Shown here piece after piece: positions 23,801 to 33,823 of a stretch of DNA of 64,000 nucleotides (its first letter is position 1; each line of letters begins with the position of its first letter). The position numbers and the translations under genes are program-made. Origin of the DNA: Carnegiea gigantea (lineage: Eukaryota; Streptophyta; Magnoliopsida; Caryophyllales; Cactaceae); assembly GCA_029747015.1 (NCBI GenBank), contig JAKOGI010000347.1, positions 589,488 to 653,487 on the forward strand, written 5' to 3'. The notes under the pieces were generated by a model. It was given only the letters and a program-made list of their open reading frames with translations. It did no database searches and was not told where the DNA came from.

Positions 23801-24155
23801 TATTTACAGCCAAGCAACGTGTTGGAGACAACACTACTAGGTTGTCTTTGTCACACAGTTGAGACACACTTAGCAAGTTGTGTTTTAATCCATCCACAAA
23901 ATAAACATTGTCAATTGAATGGGAGAGTGACTCACCTATCTTACCTATGCCGACAATTGTCCCGGATTTGCCGTTTCCAAATGCCACACTCCCACCTTCT
24001 GAAGCTGTAAGTGAGAGAAAATTGGATCTTTCACCAGTCATATGCCTCGAACACCCACTGTCAACATACCACAGCTGCTTGTTCCCTAGACTGTTCCCTG
24101 CACTGTTTGCTGGGTTGTTTACTGGGTTGTTCTCTCTCACTTCAGCCTGCAAAAC
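20846..24155 (-). pseudogene. copia pol: protease, integrase, reverse transcriptase, RNase H
   Basis: Protease: the copia VDSGCSRHM motif near 24060. Integrase: a zinc-type H-x-R-L-G-H...C-x-x-C near 23690-23560, then catalytic Asp in HMDICG (about 23480), Asp in RSDHGTEF (about 23290) and Glu in VVERKNRTL (about 23180). RT: YVDD at 21781-21792. RNase H: ADADYAG near 21290 and STAEAEYVA near 21165, continuing past an in-frame stop to about 20846. Defects are one frameshift near 23320-23335, a TAG at 22234-22236 in the RT start region (usually a KWVFRNK context), and a TAA at 21118-21120. All major catalytic residues that I can check are kept, which fits recent inactivation. Confidence 0.9.
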
Positions 24156-24158
24156 AAA

Positions 24159-24938
24159 TCAAGGGTTAGTTTTGGGAACCCAGATCCACTTGGGTCCCAT
24201 TCCTTTAGACGTACAAATCTCATCTTTCCTAACCCATATTTGTTTTACATGAACTGTGTTCCTTTCAATGGCATACTTTCTTATAGGACAAGCATATCGA
24301 TAATGCCCCGTTTTACCACAATGAAAGCAAACAATATTTTCAGATAATCCCACATATTTTTTATTCACTGGGTAGGTCATCTTAGGCACAAAACCTAGTC
24401 CTCTTCTATTTCGACTATGATGAGTGTTTAACCATTCAAATGCCCTTGAGGACCTGTTTTAGAGCTTGTTTGTGGCAAGGTCTGATTCCAAGTGTTTTAT
24501 TTTCTCAAGTAAGTTTTTATTTTCTTCTAGCAAAGACTCGACCTTACCGTTTAAGTCAAGGGATTCTTTTTCTAGCTCAGTCAGTTTAGTTGAACAAGTC
24601 TCTTCTTTTATGAGTAGAGTTTCTTTAAGCACATTGATGTTTTCATGCAAGCCAAGAGTCTCTTTGTCAACTTCAAGTTTTTCCAATTTAAGGGTTTCAT
24701 TTTCAAGTTCTAGATCTCGAACATCACTTTTTAATTCAGCACATATATCCATTATACTGTACACTAATTCCTCAAGAGTTGATTTATTTAGACCCCGTAC
24801 CTTGTTCTTGAGTTGAGTCAGACTGTCTGTTGATCCATCATCTGAATCAGTGTCACTTCTTGCCATGAGTGCTACATCAGCTTCCCCAGCTTCAGACCCT
24901 TCCTCATCCTCGCTTGAATCTCCCCAGGCCGCGAGCAT
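24159..24938 (-). pseudogene. copia gag C-terminal part: coiled coil and second zinc knuckle
   Basis: In the same frame as gag and protease but bounded by stops at both ends. Residues from 24938 to about 24465 are acidic and then a long heptad-rich coiled coil. A stop near 24456 follows. The frame then reopens into CFHCGKTGHYRYAC (about 24330-24290), a CX2CX4HX4C knuckle with Tyr in the variable position, and a basic KWIWVPK tail. A TGA at about 24156 separates it from the protease segment. In Sirevirus-type elements gag and pol are in one frame separated by a stop, so at least the last stop may be original rather than decay. Confidence 0.75.
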
Positions 24939-24986
24939 AGCTTTTGAGAACCTTTTGGCTAAGCTGCGTACACCCTGTTTCCTCTC

Positions 24987-25901
24987 CTATTTTCTAGGGT
25001 GTTCGGGTTCTTGTTCTTCCTTATGCAGTGGGCAGTTTCTCACAATGTGGTCCAGTTTGCCACACTTGAAACACCCGGAGAACTGTTCCCGAGAGGTGTT
25101 TCTGCCCTTGCCAAAGTCCTTCCTTTTGCTGTTTTCTTTAACTTTCTTGAAGAACTTCTTAAATTTTTGAGTTATCATGGCAATCTCCTCCTCATTAGAA
25201 TCAGAATCATCTTCTAAGGCCTTCAGAGCAAGACCTCGATCTCTCTTTGTCTCATCTTTTTGCTGAGAATTTTTTCTAAGTTCATACGTTTGGAGATTTC
25301 CAATCAGCTCATCTAGGGTGATCTTGTTCATGTCCTTAGCTTCTTGGATGGCCGTGACTTTCTCTTCCCAAGAATGAGGTAAAATTCTTAGGATTTTCCT
25401 CACTAATTCTTCAGTGGTGAAGGATTTTCCCAGGGATTTCAACTCATTCGTTATGTGAGTGAAGCGAGTGTGCATGTCCATCACACTTTCACGATCACCC
25501 ATCTCAAACAGCTCATATTTTCTCATAAGCAATTCAATCCGGGATTCCTTTACCTGATTGGTCCCTTCGTGAGCTATTTGCAAAGCATCCCAGATCTCCT
25601 TGGCCGACTCACATTCAGATATGCGAGTATATTCATCAGGACCAAGGCCAAAATACAAGAGTTTTTTGGCCTTTGCATTCTTTTCCATCATCTTGAAATC
25701 TTCGGAATTGAACTCTTCAGGCTTTTTGTGAACTTTGCTTCCATCTTCGATCACTTTTGTGGGAATGAGTGGTCCACTCTTGATAACCATCCATAACTCA
25801 TAGTCCCCAGTTTGAATGTAGTTTTCCATTCGGTTCTTCCACCAACTATAATGTTGACTATTAAAGTATGGTGGTCGAGTTATGGATTGACCTTCAAGCA
25901 T
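24987..25901 (-). CDS. copia gag, capsid and nucleocapsid
   Basis: A 304-residue open frame starting shortly after the primer-binding site. The N-terminus has the copia gag signature (an R-P-P-x-F-N...W-W-K-N-R-M-E pattern). It continues with the standard helical capsid (A-K-E-I-W-D-A-L, R-F-T-H-I-x-N-E-L, L-P-x-S-W-E-x-K-V-T) and a basic linker, and ends with CFKCGKLDHIVRNC, a CX2CX4HX4C zinc knuckle, at about residues 270-290. It packages the element RNA into cytoplasmic particles. The frame stops at 24987 and reopens 50 bp later with the coiled-coil part, so the full gag is longer than this uninterrupted part. Confidence 0.85.
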   Translation of the reverse strand: MLEGQSITRPPYFNSQHYSWWKNRMENYIQTGDYELWMVIKSGPLIPTKVIEDGSKVHKKPEEFNSEDFKMMEKNAKAKKLLYFGLGPDEYTRISECESAKEIWDALQIAHEGTNQVKESRIELLMRKYELFEMGDRESVMDMHTRFTHITNELKSLGKSFTTEELVRKILRILPHSWEEKVTAIQEAKDMNKITLDELIGNLQTYELRKNSQQKDETKRDRGLALKALEDDSDSNEEEIAMITQKFKKFFKKVKENSKRKDFGKGRNTSREQFSGCFKCGKLDHIVRNCPLHKEEQEPEHPRK

Positions 25902-25959
25902 GCCTTATGGGGTACTCATCTTCAAGGATCTCTCAAGGTGTTAGCCTTTCAAAGGAGAA

Positions 25960-25974
25960 CCTACTCTGATACCA
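25960..25974 (-). other. primer-binding site, initiator tRNA-Met type
   Basis: On the minus strand TGGTATCAGAGTAGG starts two bases after the 5' LTR. TGGTATCAGAG is complementary to the 3' end of plant initiator tRNA-Met, the usual copia primer. Confidence 0.92.
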
Positions 25975-25976
25975 CT

Positions 25977-27352
25977 TGTTGATTTAGAGAGTACACAACC
26001 ACAAGAGGGGGTGAATTGTGGTGTCCGATTTTCGCAAGTTGTTGGCAAACAGTCTTAAACCCTGTTCACACAGGTTGTCTCTGAGATAAGCAGAAGCGAA
26101 AATCCAACAAAATTGAATGCGGAAATAATGGAAACAGGATTTTTTCGTGGAAAACACCTCTAGCCCAACTGAGGTGAAAAACCACGACCTACCTCGTGTA
26201 GGATTTAAACACTTCACTAAACAGGCTAATCACGTTACAATAGTAACACACCTTGTTACAAATTGCAACCCACGTAACCGTCTTCCCTAAGACAGGTTAC
26301 CCCACGTCCAAAATCCCCTTGATTTGGACACACACTCAACTCACTTTTGTGAAAGAAGAGTATAAAGAAAAACACCCTATTACAATGCTTCTCAACTAAG
26401 CTAATATAGGGTACAATGAAGTCCTAGTATGCCAACTTTGAAAGCTCAAATAACTCACTTACTAGACACGGTTTTCTTTTGAAACTTTTAAGCTCATGAA
26501 CACTGAATTTTTTGCCTTTGAAAACCGATGCTTCTAACGTTCTAAGAAGCGACTTTATATAGTGCTTGGAAAAAACAATTCCTCAAATTTTTGGAAACTA
26601 AAATCCCTAAAGAATATAGAATTCTTTAGCCACAAGGGATGAGGAAACATGAGCTGGAAACACTTCCTAAACCGTGTGCACAAGGCGGTGATTCACAGCA
26701 ACTAGCCCATGTTTTTCTCAACAACCTTATCCACTTGCCAAAAATTGGTTATTCTTTTTATTCAAAAAGATTTTGCAAATCCCCTTAGATTTTAATAACC
26801 GTTTTTAGGGTAAGGGGTAAGATACTCCATAGAAAAATCTTTCTTGCAAATCTTGGAGAAGCTGCTCAAAATCCAAAAGATAAAAACGTGAAAAATTATT
26901 TTTCACAGCTTATTCTGGAAACACCCTGAGCGTCCTGTTTCCAGAGTTGTTCCGAAGGGTGATCCGAAATATTTTCCAAAAAAGCAAAACCGTTTCAAGT
27001 AAGTGGTAAGTTAAGACTTTCTGATTGGCATATTAACAAGAGTCTAAAAATATGAAACCAAATTAAATCAAGACATCTTGTTGTAGCCACTAGTCATCTT
27101 GTAGAAAGACGAATTTACTGCAAACACTTCACAGAATCTGTTTCCCACGGCTGCACTTATATCCTGTGCTTCAAACACTTCGCAGAACCTGTTCTTCACG
27201 GATGTTCTTACATCGCTGACTTGAGTACCTGTTCTCGATAAACCATTAGTCAAGCAGTTTTAATACATTGAGAACCGCAGTAAGGTCCTGTTCTGTTTGG
27301 AGCAACAACAACACTTGGATTTGTTATCATCAAAACCTTATACATTCTAACA
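25977..27352 (-). repeat. 5' LTR of copia element
   Basis: Same ends and sequence as 16570-17947. It is followed at 27353-27357 by the ATATG duplication. As the 5' LTR of a minus-strand element it should hold the promoter. Confidence 0.95.
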
Positions 27353-27457
27353 ATATGCACTGATTTAGGAGGAGAATTATGGAACTCCACCAATGTGCAA
27401 AGCACGACACATAACCCTAATTTTACCTATTATATATAGAGAGAAAGAGACACACAC

Positions 27458-28099
27458 TAGGGATGATCAGTTCCCGGTACCTGCCAGAAAAAGTAGGAAA
27501 GTTAGGAACCGGAATCGGAACCTCAAGCTCTGGCTCCGATTTTAGGGTACTCGCCGCACCTAACGTTGAATTTGAGCACCTAATAAATTATTTTTTTATT
27601 TATCTGGGGTGGGAGAGGAAGTGTTTGATATATTCCTACCTTTTCCCTAAAAAAAAAAAAATTAGTGGAAGGAATATATATTTCATTGACATCAAAACAT
27701 CACAGTATATATTCACTCAAAAAAAGAAAGTTAATTTATTAAGTTGCATTTTTATTTGTCTTAATTACTTGAAAAATATAATGATTCATTCTTCAATTAG
27801 TAATAGAAAATTAACTGATTTTGCTTATACTCACCATGTGAAGAGTCCTGTTTGTAAGGAAAAACATCACATCGAAAAAGAATAGAGAAACAAATGAAAA
27901 TGTAGTAAAAAATAAATAAAAAATTGTTCATTGTTCTCTCTCTAAACCGGCTCTAGGTTCTAGTTCTGAATATTTTTTGAGAACCAAAACTAGAACTGAT
28001 TGGACCAGTTTCTCTTTATTAGGAAATGAAATCAAGACCGGAACCATTTGATTGGTTTTCAACATGTTCTAGGATACTCGAGAACCTTGCTTACCCCTA
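27458..28099. mobile_element. hAT-type MITE
   Basis: Starts TAGGGATGATCAGTTC and ends, on the other strand, TAGGGGTAAGCAAGGTTC. The interior repeats GAACC and GGAACCGG words as subterminal motifs and has no coding capacity. The left flank is ACACACAC. The right flank is the Tat LTR, which abuts within one base, while (AC)n resumes after the far end of that Tat element. This suggests the MITE entered an AC-rich site and the Tat element landed at its right edge. Confidence 0.65.
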
Positions 28100-28100
28100 C

Positions 28101-28982
28101 TGATGACATGACCTCAGCCATGTCAGCAAGTGGACCCATGCAACATCTGGCTGGGAGGTAGGAGGCGCCAGCCTTAATAGGCTAAGGAGGGAGGTAGTAG
28201 TCGGTCTTCAGTCAGGCCTAGAGGGTTGGAAACTTTATGAAGTTACTATTTTGCCCCTCAATTACAGCTCCTATAGATGCTCATATACCCCAGTCTGAAA
28301 AGGTAATCAATTTCTAATGCAAATCTAGGCTTTTTCATCACTCACTGTCAGAGCTTTCCCTATTGAGCTAAGAGCATTTCCAGTCCACATTTCATATTTT
28401 GGAACTCCATCCTGCCATGTTAGCAAAAGTTCTAACTTTTTGGAATTTATGTTCTTTCACTTCTCCAACTCATGGAACTCCTACTTAAATCAATTAACAA
28501 AATATTTGTAATGGGTCCAACTCATAATTATACAATCTTTTTTTAATAACCCAAATAATATTTTTTATAAGAAAAAAAGAGGAAAAAAACCAAGAAAATG
28601 CACAAAATGACAAAAAAAAGAGGAACGGGAGGCAGAACGCTTGCCCATTCCTCCACACGTGGGACCTGCAAAGGAAACAAATCTTATTGGTTGCTTTTAC
28701 GCTGGAACCCACCAGCCAGGAATGCGTATTCCTAGCTAGGAATGCTCTAAAAGACCTATTCGTTTTTCGAAAGGAGTGATATTTATTTATTCTTCTCTCA
28801 GTTGTCCTTTTCCTTTCTCCTTTGGGAAACTAACGTGAGCATTAGAGCGGCATTGGTCAAATCCACGACCCGGAGGTTGCCTATTTTGCAGGGAAGGCGT
28901 TGGGAAGAAGGACGTTCAGGTTACTCGCCATTTGTAAACCCGCTCTTCAACACGTCGTCAACTTAAAATTATGTCCAAAATA
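28101..28982 (+). repeat. 5' LTR of Tat copy B (contains a MITE)
   Basis: Starts TGATGACATGACC and ends GTCCAAAATA. Without the 376-bp MITE and its 3-bp duplication it is 503 bp, almost equal to the 504-bp 3' LTR at 45534-46037. The two match along their length, for example GGAGGCGCCAGCC and CACTCACTGTCAGAGC. Confidence 0.88.
28372..28747. mobile_element. Tourist/Harbinger-like MITE in Tat 5' LTR
   Basis: Ends GAGCATTTCC and GGAATGCTC are inverted. TAA flanks both sides (28369-28371, 28748-28750). The segment is absent from the otherwise matching 3' LTR, which proves insertion. Confidence 0.85.
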
Positions 28983-28984
28983 GA

Positions 28985-29003
28985 TTGGCGTCGTCTGTTG
29001 GGA
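28985..29003 (+). other. primer-binding-site-like sequence, Tat copy B
   Basis: TTGGCGTCGTCTGTTGGG follows the 5' LTR after two or three bases and corresponds to TTGGTGCCATCTATGG in Tat copy A. The tRNA identity was not settled. Confidence 0.6.
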
Positions 29004-29067
29004 AGAGTGGCGAACGATAGTAGTGAATGATGCTATCCGGGCCAGATCCAAATGAGACAAGAACCCC

Positions 29068-29409
29068 ATGACCGATCTACCCGAGGGCCAAAAGGGTGCA
29101 CTTGCTAGGGTCCATGATGTCCAAGATGCATCGGATGACTCCCGGGCGATGCCCTGCTCGGTCGGCAAAGACCGTAAGAGTAGGAGGCATACGTTAGAAT
29201 TCGCTTTTAAGAATTTCATGGTTACCATGACCGATACACGCCTACAGCAGGTCATAGAACAAGTGAGAAGGACCACGGAAGGAACCAATTCTATGCAACC
29301 ACCCCCTTGTTCCCCTACGAACCAACTCAGGGACATAAGCCCTCGGATTGTTAAGGGCATCCTAAACAGGATGTTGCAGACACCAAGCGCCCCGCAACGA
29401 CGTTTGGTC
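29068..29409 (+). pseudogene. gag N-terminal part of Tat copy B, cut by hAT
   Basis: An open frame of about 113 codons begins 80 bp after the primer-binding-like site and runs to the hAT insertion point. It has a predicted helical segment (TRLQQVIEQVRRTTEG) and a Pro-rich stretch, in the position of the gag N-terminus. Identity rests on position, since this part of gag is poorly conserved. The continuation is at 35012. Confidence 0.45.
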
Positions 29410-32332
29410 TAGGGATGGCAATTACATCCAAATTTGAAGCAAATCCAACCCGATCTGTGGTAAAATTATCTGATTCGAATCTGAGATAGAAAAATTCGAG
29501 TCTGAGTCTGATAAAAATAATCCGAGTTTGAATTGGATTCGGAGGAAGGGTAAAATCCGATCCGACTTTTAATCCGATCCGACTAATTATTTAAATATTT
29601 AAAATTTAACATTTAAAAAAATAAAACCTAGCCAAAAATAATATGCCACACTCCCCAAGCAGCCCCCGAAATCTGCCAGCCCCTGCGGCCCTGCCAGCCT
29701 ACCTCTTAATTTTAATTTTTTGGGTCAAAATTGTAATGTTGAAATTGAAACCCTAGTAGGCTTCCTGAGTTCTCTATCTCTCACCCTCTCAGTCTCTCTC
29801 CTCGCACTCGTCTGCGACTTTCTCTCTCCCCTCTCGCGCCTCCCTGTGGCTCTCTCTCTCTCATCGCGACCCCCCGATGATTCTCTCTCTCCTCACGACC
29901 CCTCTCGCCCCCGACGAGTCTCTTTCTCCTCGCGACTCCTCTCGCGAGTCTGTCTCAGCCTCTCCTCGGCTCCCCAGCTAGTCTCTCTCTCAATCTCCAG
30001 ATCTGCTCGGTCGTCGTGCACTCCTTAGCCCAACTTCGTTCAAGGCTTCAAGCGTTCTCTCTCTGAGCCTCAATCCCAGATCGGCAAATCCTCACTACCT
30101 CGGATCGTCGATCAGTCCCCCACTCCCCCCATGCCGCCAGTCCCCAAATCCCCTTTTTATTTGTTCTTGTTCGTTGCTTATGATGATAATTCGAACTTGA
30201 AAGATGTTAGTTTTCTGATTTTGTTTGTAATGGTGGTAACCTTGGTATCTTCTGATTTTGTTCGTAATGATGATAATTCAAACTTGTCAACTGTTTATCC
30301 CATTTTACAGCATGAATTGCTCATGGCTTGGCTTCACCATATTGATGAAGAAATTAGAAATCTAAAAATTTTAGCATAGCCCTTTTGATTATTGAATTTT
30401 TAAAAGTTAGGGTTGTCATATAACTGTCATTTGTCTACTCTAGAAGACTGATAAGATCTTTGTGCACTTAGTGGTTCTGTTTAAGGTAGTTTATTGCTTA
30501 GTTTGATTCTAGCATTAATTAATTTTGCTTTGTCAACACATTAGATGGAATTCAATTGCTTTAGGTTTGTTGACTAAGAGTTTAAGATCATTCTTATTCT
30601 TTTTAATAGGTACTATTAACATGGATCAACATCAACATGGTGATTCATCTGATCCTTGTGATGTGCAATCAGCTCAAGGAGAATCATTTGCTCCCAGAGG
30701 TATTCCAAATACCCAAAATTGCACTAGAGATGACATAAACCAAGCCAATTCGGAGCATTTTAGTGTTGAAACAAACGAGAATGGTGCTGATAGTGGATCT
30801 AAGAGGAAGCTAACTTCAGCGGTGTGGCAGTATTTTGAAAGGAAGTCCATCAATAGAAAAGATAATGAAATTTGCATGGATTATAAAGGAATTTTTATTG
30901 GTGGATGTAGGAATGGTACGACACATTTGAAAGACCATTTACAAAGATGTTTAAAGGTGAAAAATCAAGCCGATATTAGACAAACTCTCTTGAAAGCAAC
31001 CATTAGTAGGGATAGTTCTTCGATTACAATGGGAAAATACAAATTCAAGCCTGAGGTTACAAAAAGTGAACTAGCAAATAGGATCATTTTGCATGGATAT
31101 CCTCTTGCTATGGTTGACCATGTTGGGTTTAGAAGATACTCAAAAAGTTTGAACCCTAATTTTAAAATGATTTCAAGAAATACTTTGAGATCTGAAATCT
31201 TTAGTACTCACAAGGAGGAGAGAGAAAATTTGAAAAAATTATTATCAACAGTTGAGGGAAGGATTGCTTTTACGACCGATCTATGGACTTGTAAGAATCA
31301 AAAGGAGTACATGGCTGTGACAACACACTTCATTGATGATGATTGGATTTTGCAAAGTCGACTTATCAGGTAATTATCTTATTTAACCTATCTTCAACTT
31401 TCTTATGTTGTATTTGATTTAATGTGATATTGTCTATTTAATTCTTTGCTTATTTTTGTTAAATTAAATTATTTTACGCTTGCATATGTCCCATGTCCAC
31501 ATACTAAAGAGACCATAGTTAAAGTGTTGTTTGAATGCTTGGTTGATTTCAATTTGGATGAGAAAATATTTACGGTTACTGTGGATAATTGTACGACGAA
31601 TGATGGTGTGATAGAGAGTTTGTTTGAAAAGCTTGATCCTGCTATGCTCACTTTGGATGGTAAATTTTTACATATGAGGTGTTATGCTCACATTTTGAAT
31701 TTGATTGTTAAAGATGGTTTAGATGTCATTGGTGATGCAATTGGGAAAGTTGGTGATGCAGTCGCTTTTTGGACAGCAACACCCAAAGGAATTGACAAAT
31801 TTGAAGATACTTGTAGATATTCCAAGGTTGCTGAAGGTAAGAAGCTTGTCTTAGATTGTAACAAAAGATGGAATTTGATATACAAAATGTTGACTGTTTT
31901 AATGTACAAAGAGGTTTTTGCTCAGTTGAAGAAAAATAGCAAAGGAAAAGAGGAAAAGTTTCGTTTACCTACACTATATGAATGGCAAATGGTGAAGGAT
32001 ATTTGTGATAGATTGGCATTATTTAGGAGGACAACTGAAGCATTTTCAGGTAGACATTATCCCACTGCAAATTTATATTTTCAGAAAGTTTGTGAAATAA
32101 GATTGGCCTTAAAAAATGGTTGGGCTGTGGGAATAGTGTGATTGAACCGATGGCGGGAAATATGATTTTGAAATTCAACAAGTGTTGGGATGTAATTAAT
32201 TATATTTTAGCAGTGGTATCGATTCTAGATCCTAGGAAGAAATTACAATGTGTGTCCTTCTAGTTTCATCTCATTTATGCTGATGGGTATGATTTTGAAT
32301 GTGATAGAATCAAACGGTTGGTGGTTGACTTA

Positions 32333-33823
32333 GGCCCTGTTCTTTTCGTTGGAAAATTACACGTATTGGATGGGTGAAAATGGAAAAGGGGGGAAAGAGT
32401 GGGTGGGAGTGGTTTTTTTTTTTTTAAGTGTGGGAAGGGGGAAGGATTGGGAAGGAGTGGGAAGAAGTGAGAAGGAGTTTAATGAAGTAGGAGAGTTGAT
32501 GTAAGTTACGTATTTTATTTTTTTTAATGTAATCTTTTATTTGTGATAACAATTACCGATGATAAAAATTCTTTTCAGACTGAAAAAAAAAATTTCTGTG
32601 TTGACTCAGGTACGACATATTGTTTCGTGGCCATTGTTACTCCAAAAAAATTGTAATTTTCGTCATTCGTAAAATAAATTATGGATGTATTTTTTTTTAT
32701 ATATTAACCAAATACGAACAACGAAAAAAATACACATATGTTCAGGCCTTGTTCTTTTCGTTGGTAAATCCAAATTTACCAGCCTCAATTAATTTCAACC
32801 TACATCAACCTACTTCATGAAGTTCAATAAAAAATATCAACTTCAACCAACTTCATCCCACTTCAACTAATTTCAACCCACTTCAACCTACTTCAACCAA
32901 CTTCAACTCATTTTTCACTATTTTAACTAACTTTTACCCATTATACAAAAAAAATTCAACCCACTTCAACTTATTTCAACCAATTTCGACCCATTTCAAC
33001 AAAAAAATACCCACTTCAACATACTTTAACCCACTTCTACTAATCTCAACCAATTTAACCCATTTAACATCACATATTTCCCAACGAAAAGAACAGGCCC
33101 TCAGTACACGGAAAATAATCATTTGCAATTTGTGTGAAGAACTTTCAATATTTTGTTACTAACGCACACAAAAAAAAATATCTGCTCAAAATACACGTAC
33201 AATATATCTGCACTTTCTGTCACGAATTACAAACAACACCAAAAAAATTTATACGTTCCTTCATTATGCTGGAAAAAATATCTGCAAATTAGGCCCCAAA
33301 ATACGATGAATGAAAAATAAATCTGTTACACATACAGCAATAATCATCCAAGCTTTGATGACCTATAACAAATATTTCGTAACCAACGCAAAAAAAAAAA
33401 AAAAAAAAAAAAAACTGAAGCATCTCTTCCATATACAGAATTAAACCCAAAATATCTACCAGTCATAAAAACTAACATTTGCTTAACAAAGCCAAAAAAA
33501 TTATTATTTCTTCAATATATATAACAAAAATTACATCATCTACAATTTTCGCCACGACTAACAAATATTTTCATAACATCCGAAAAATAAACAAAATTTT
33601 TTATAATTGTTATCTGACTATTCATACACACAATTACATAAATAAATCATAAAAGTTTTCAAAATATGAAAAATAATAGTTATATGTAGGAGTGAGAAGG
33701 AGTGGGTGAAAGTGGGTGAGAATGGGAAGAAGTGGTTTTTTTAAAAAAAAAAAACTGTGGGAAGATATGAGAAGTGGGGGAAGGAGTGGGTTGGGTCCGT
33801 TAAACTGCGAAAAAAACAGGGCC
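32333..33823. mobile_element. Harbinger/Tourist-like element inside hAT transposase
   Basis: TIRs GGCCCTGTTCTTTTCG and, inverted, GGCCCTGTTTTTTTCG. TTA is duplicated on both sides (32330-32332, 33824-33826). Excising it with one TTA joins the transposase reading frame exactly. The ends are rich in GGGAGTGG words, and the middle is AT-rich with a long A run near 33388-33412. No transposase of its own. Confidence 0.85.
32745..33100. mobile_element. 356-bp MITE nested in the Harbinger-like element
   Basis: Ends GGCCTTGTTCTTTTCGTTGG and, inverted, GGGCCTGTTCTTTTCGTTGG, the same terminal family as its host. TCA flanks both sides (32742-32744 and 33101-33103). The interior is a run of CACTTCAACC-like words, the complementary strand bias to the GGGAGTGG-rich host. 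Confidence 0.8.

Larger units (their letters stand above)
16570..27352 (-). mobile_element. Sirevirus-like Ty1/copia retrotransposon (full length, inactivated)
   Basis: A 10.8-kb element on the minus strand with two LTRs of about 1.38 kb, an initiator-Met primer-binding site, gag, pol in copia order (protease, integrase, RT, RNase H), an extra ORF between pol and the 3' LTR, and a polypurine tract. ATATG duplications flank it. The long LTRs, coiled-coil gag, extra 3' ORF and AAAAAGGGGG tract preceded by GTCATCATC point to the SIRE/Maximus group. A frameshift and in-frame stops break pol and the 3' ORF, so it is not autonomous now. By eye the LTRs differ at only a few percent of positions, making it the youngest large insertion here. 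Confidence 0.93.

Noticed and set aside
29720..30028. Ser/Leu/Arg-rich open frame near the hAT left end
   Set aside because: CT-rich transposase leader; repetitive composition, not a protein domain.
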